Source: Bacillota bacterium
Lineage (GTDB): Bacteria > Bacillota > Bacilli > Paenibacillales > NBRC-103111
Assembly: GCA_023391955.1 (NCBI GenBank)
Contig: JAEWAA010000589.1
Span: 1 to 5,182 of the forward strand
Direction: 5' to 3'
Length of the DNA stretch: 5,182 bases
Below are positions 5,143 through 5,182 of this stretch, piece after piece. Under the pieces are notes generated by a model. The model saw nothing but the letters and a program-made list of their open reading frames with translations. It was not told the origin of the DNA and did no database searches. Positions within the stretch are counted from its first letter, which is position 1. Every line of letters begins with the position of its first letter. Both the position numbers and the translations under genes were made by a program.

Positions 5143-5182
5143 ACACATAGGAATAGAGAAACGCTCCAAACTTTTTCGATAA

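Noticed and set aside
1..5182. Search for CRISPR repeats, insertion sequences, tRNA genes or other mobile or defence elements
   Set aside because: No regularly spaced repeats, transposase motifs, terminal inverted repeats or tRNA-like segments were seen; the window is ordinary core metabolism.

Overview
The window comes from a Gram-positive bacterium of the Firmicutes, most likely a moderately GC-rich member such as a Paenibacillus relative. The reasons are a Bacillus-type PyrR RNA attenuator, strong AGGAGG ribosome binding sites, sigma-A-like promoters, and an LL-diaminopimelate aminotransferase. The genus is an inference from gene content, not a database match.

Layout, all genes on the + strand. 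Positions 1-713 hold the C-terminal part of LL-diaminopimelate aminotransferase (dapL), cut by the left edge and closed by an intrinsic terminator (737-770). A monocistronic tandem-GNAT acetyltransferase gene follows (870-1862), with its own candidate promoter. The pyrimidine operon starts at the stop codon of that gene: its -35 box TTGACT contains the GNAT stop codon. A leader of about 200 nt (roughly 1894-2097) carries a PyrR-binding hairpin (1904-1940), an antiterminator pairing (1932-1941 with 2066-2076) and a terminator (2068-2097). Then come pyrR (2129-2677), pyrB (2674-3576, overlapping pyrR by ATGA) and pyrC (3781-5094). The last 88 bases contain no gene start but do contain a strong hairpin.

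How the genes work together. PyrR senses UMP/UTP and, when they are plentiful, binds the leader RNA so that the terminator forms and transcription stops before pyrR. PyrB (aspartate carbamoyltransferase) and PyrC (dihydroorotase) carry out steps 2 and 3 of UMP synthesis. The carbamoyl phosphate synthase and later pyr genes probably lie to the right, outside the window. DapL belongs to lysine and cell-wall diaminopimelate synthesis and appears to be a separate transcription unit.

The least ordinary region is the 204-bp AT-rich gap between pyrB and pyrC. It holds a perfect TATAAT box and, downstream of it, an 18-bp palindromic site resembling an ArgR/AhrC operator (ARG box). This suggests, without proving it, that pyrC and downstream genes (possibly including carbamoyl phosphate synthase) have a second promoter sensitive to arginine. 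I found no clearly new type of system in the window.
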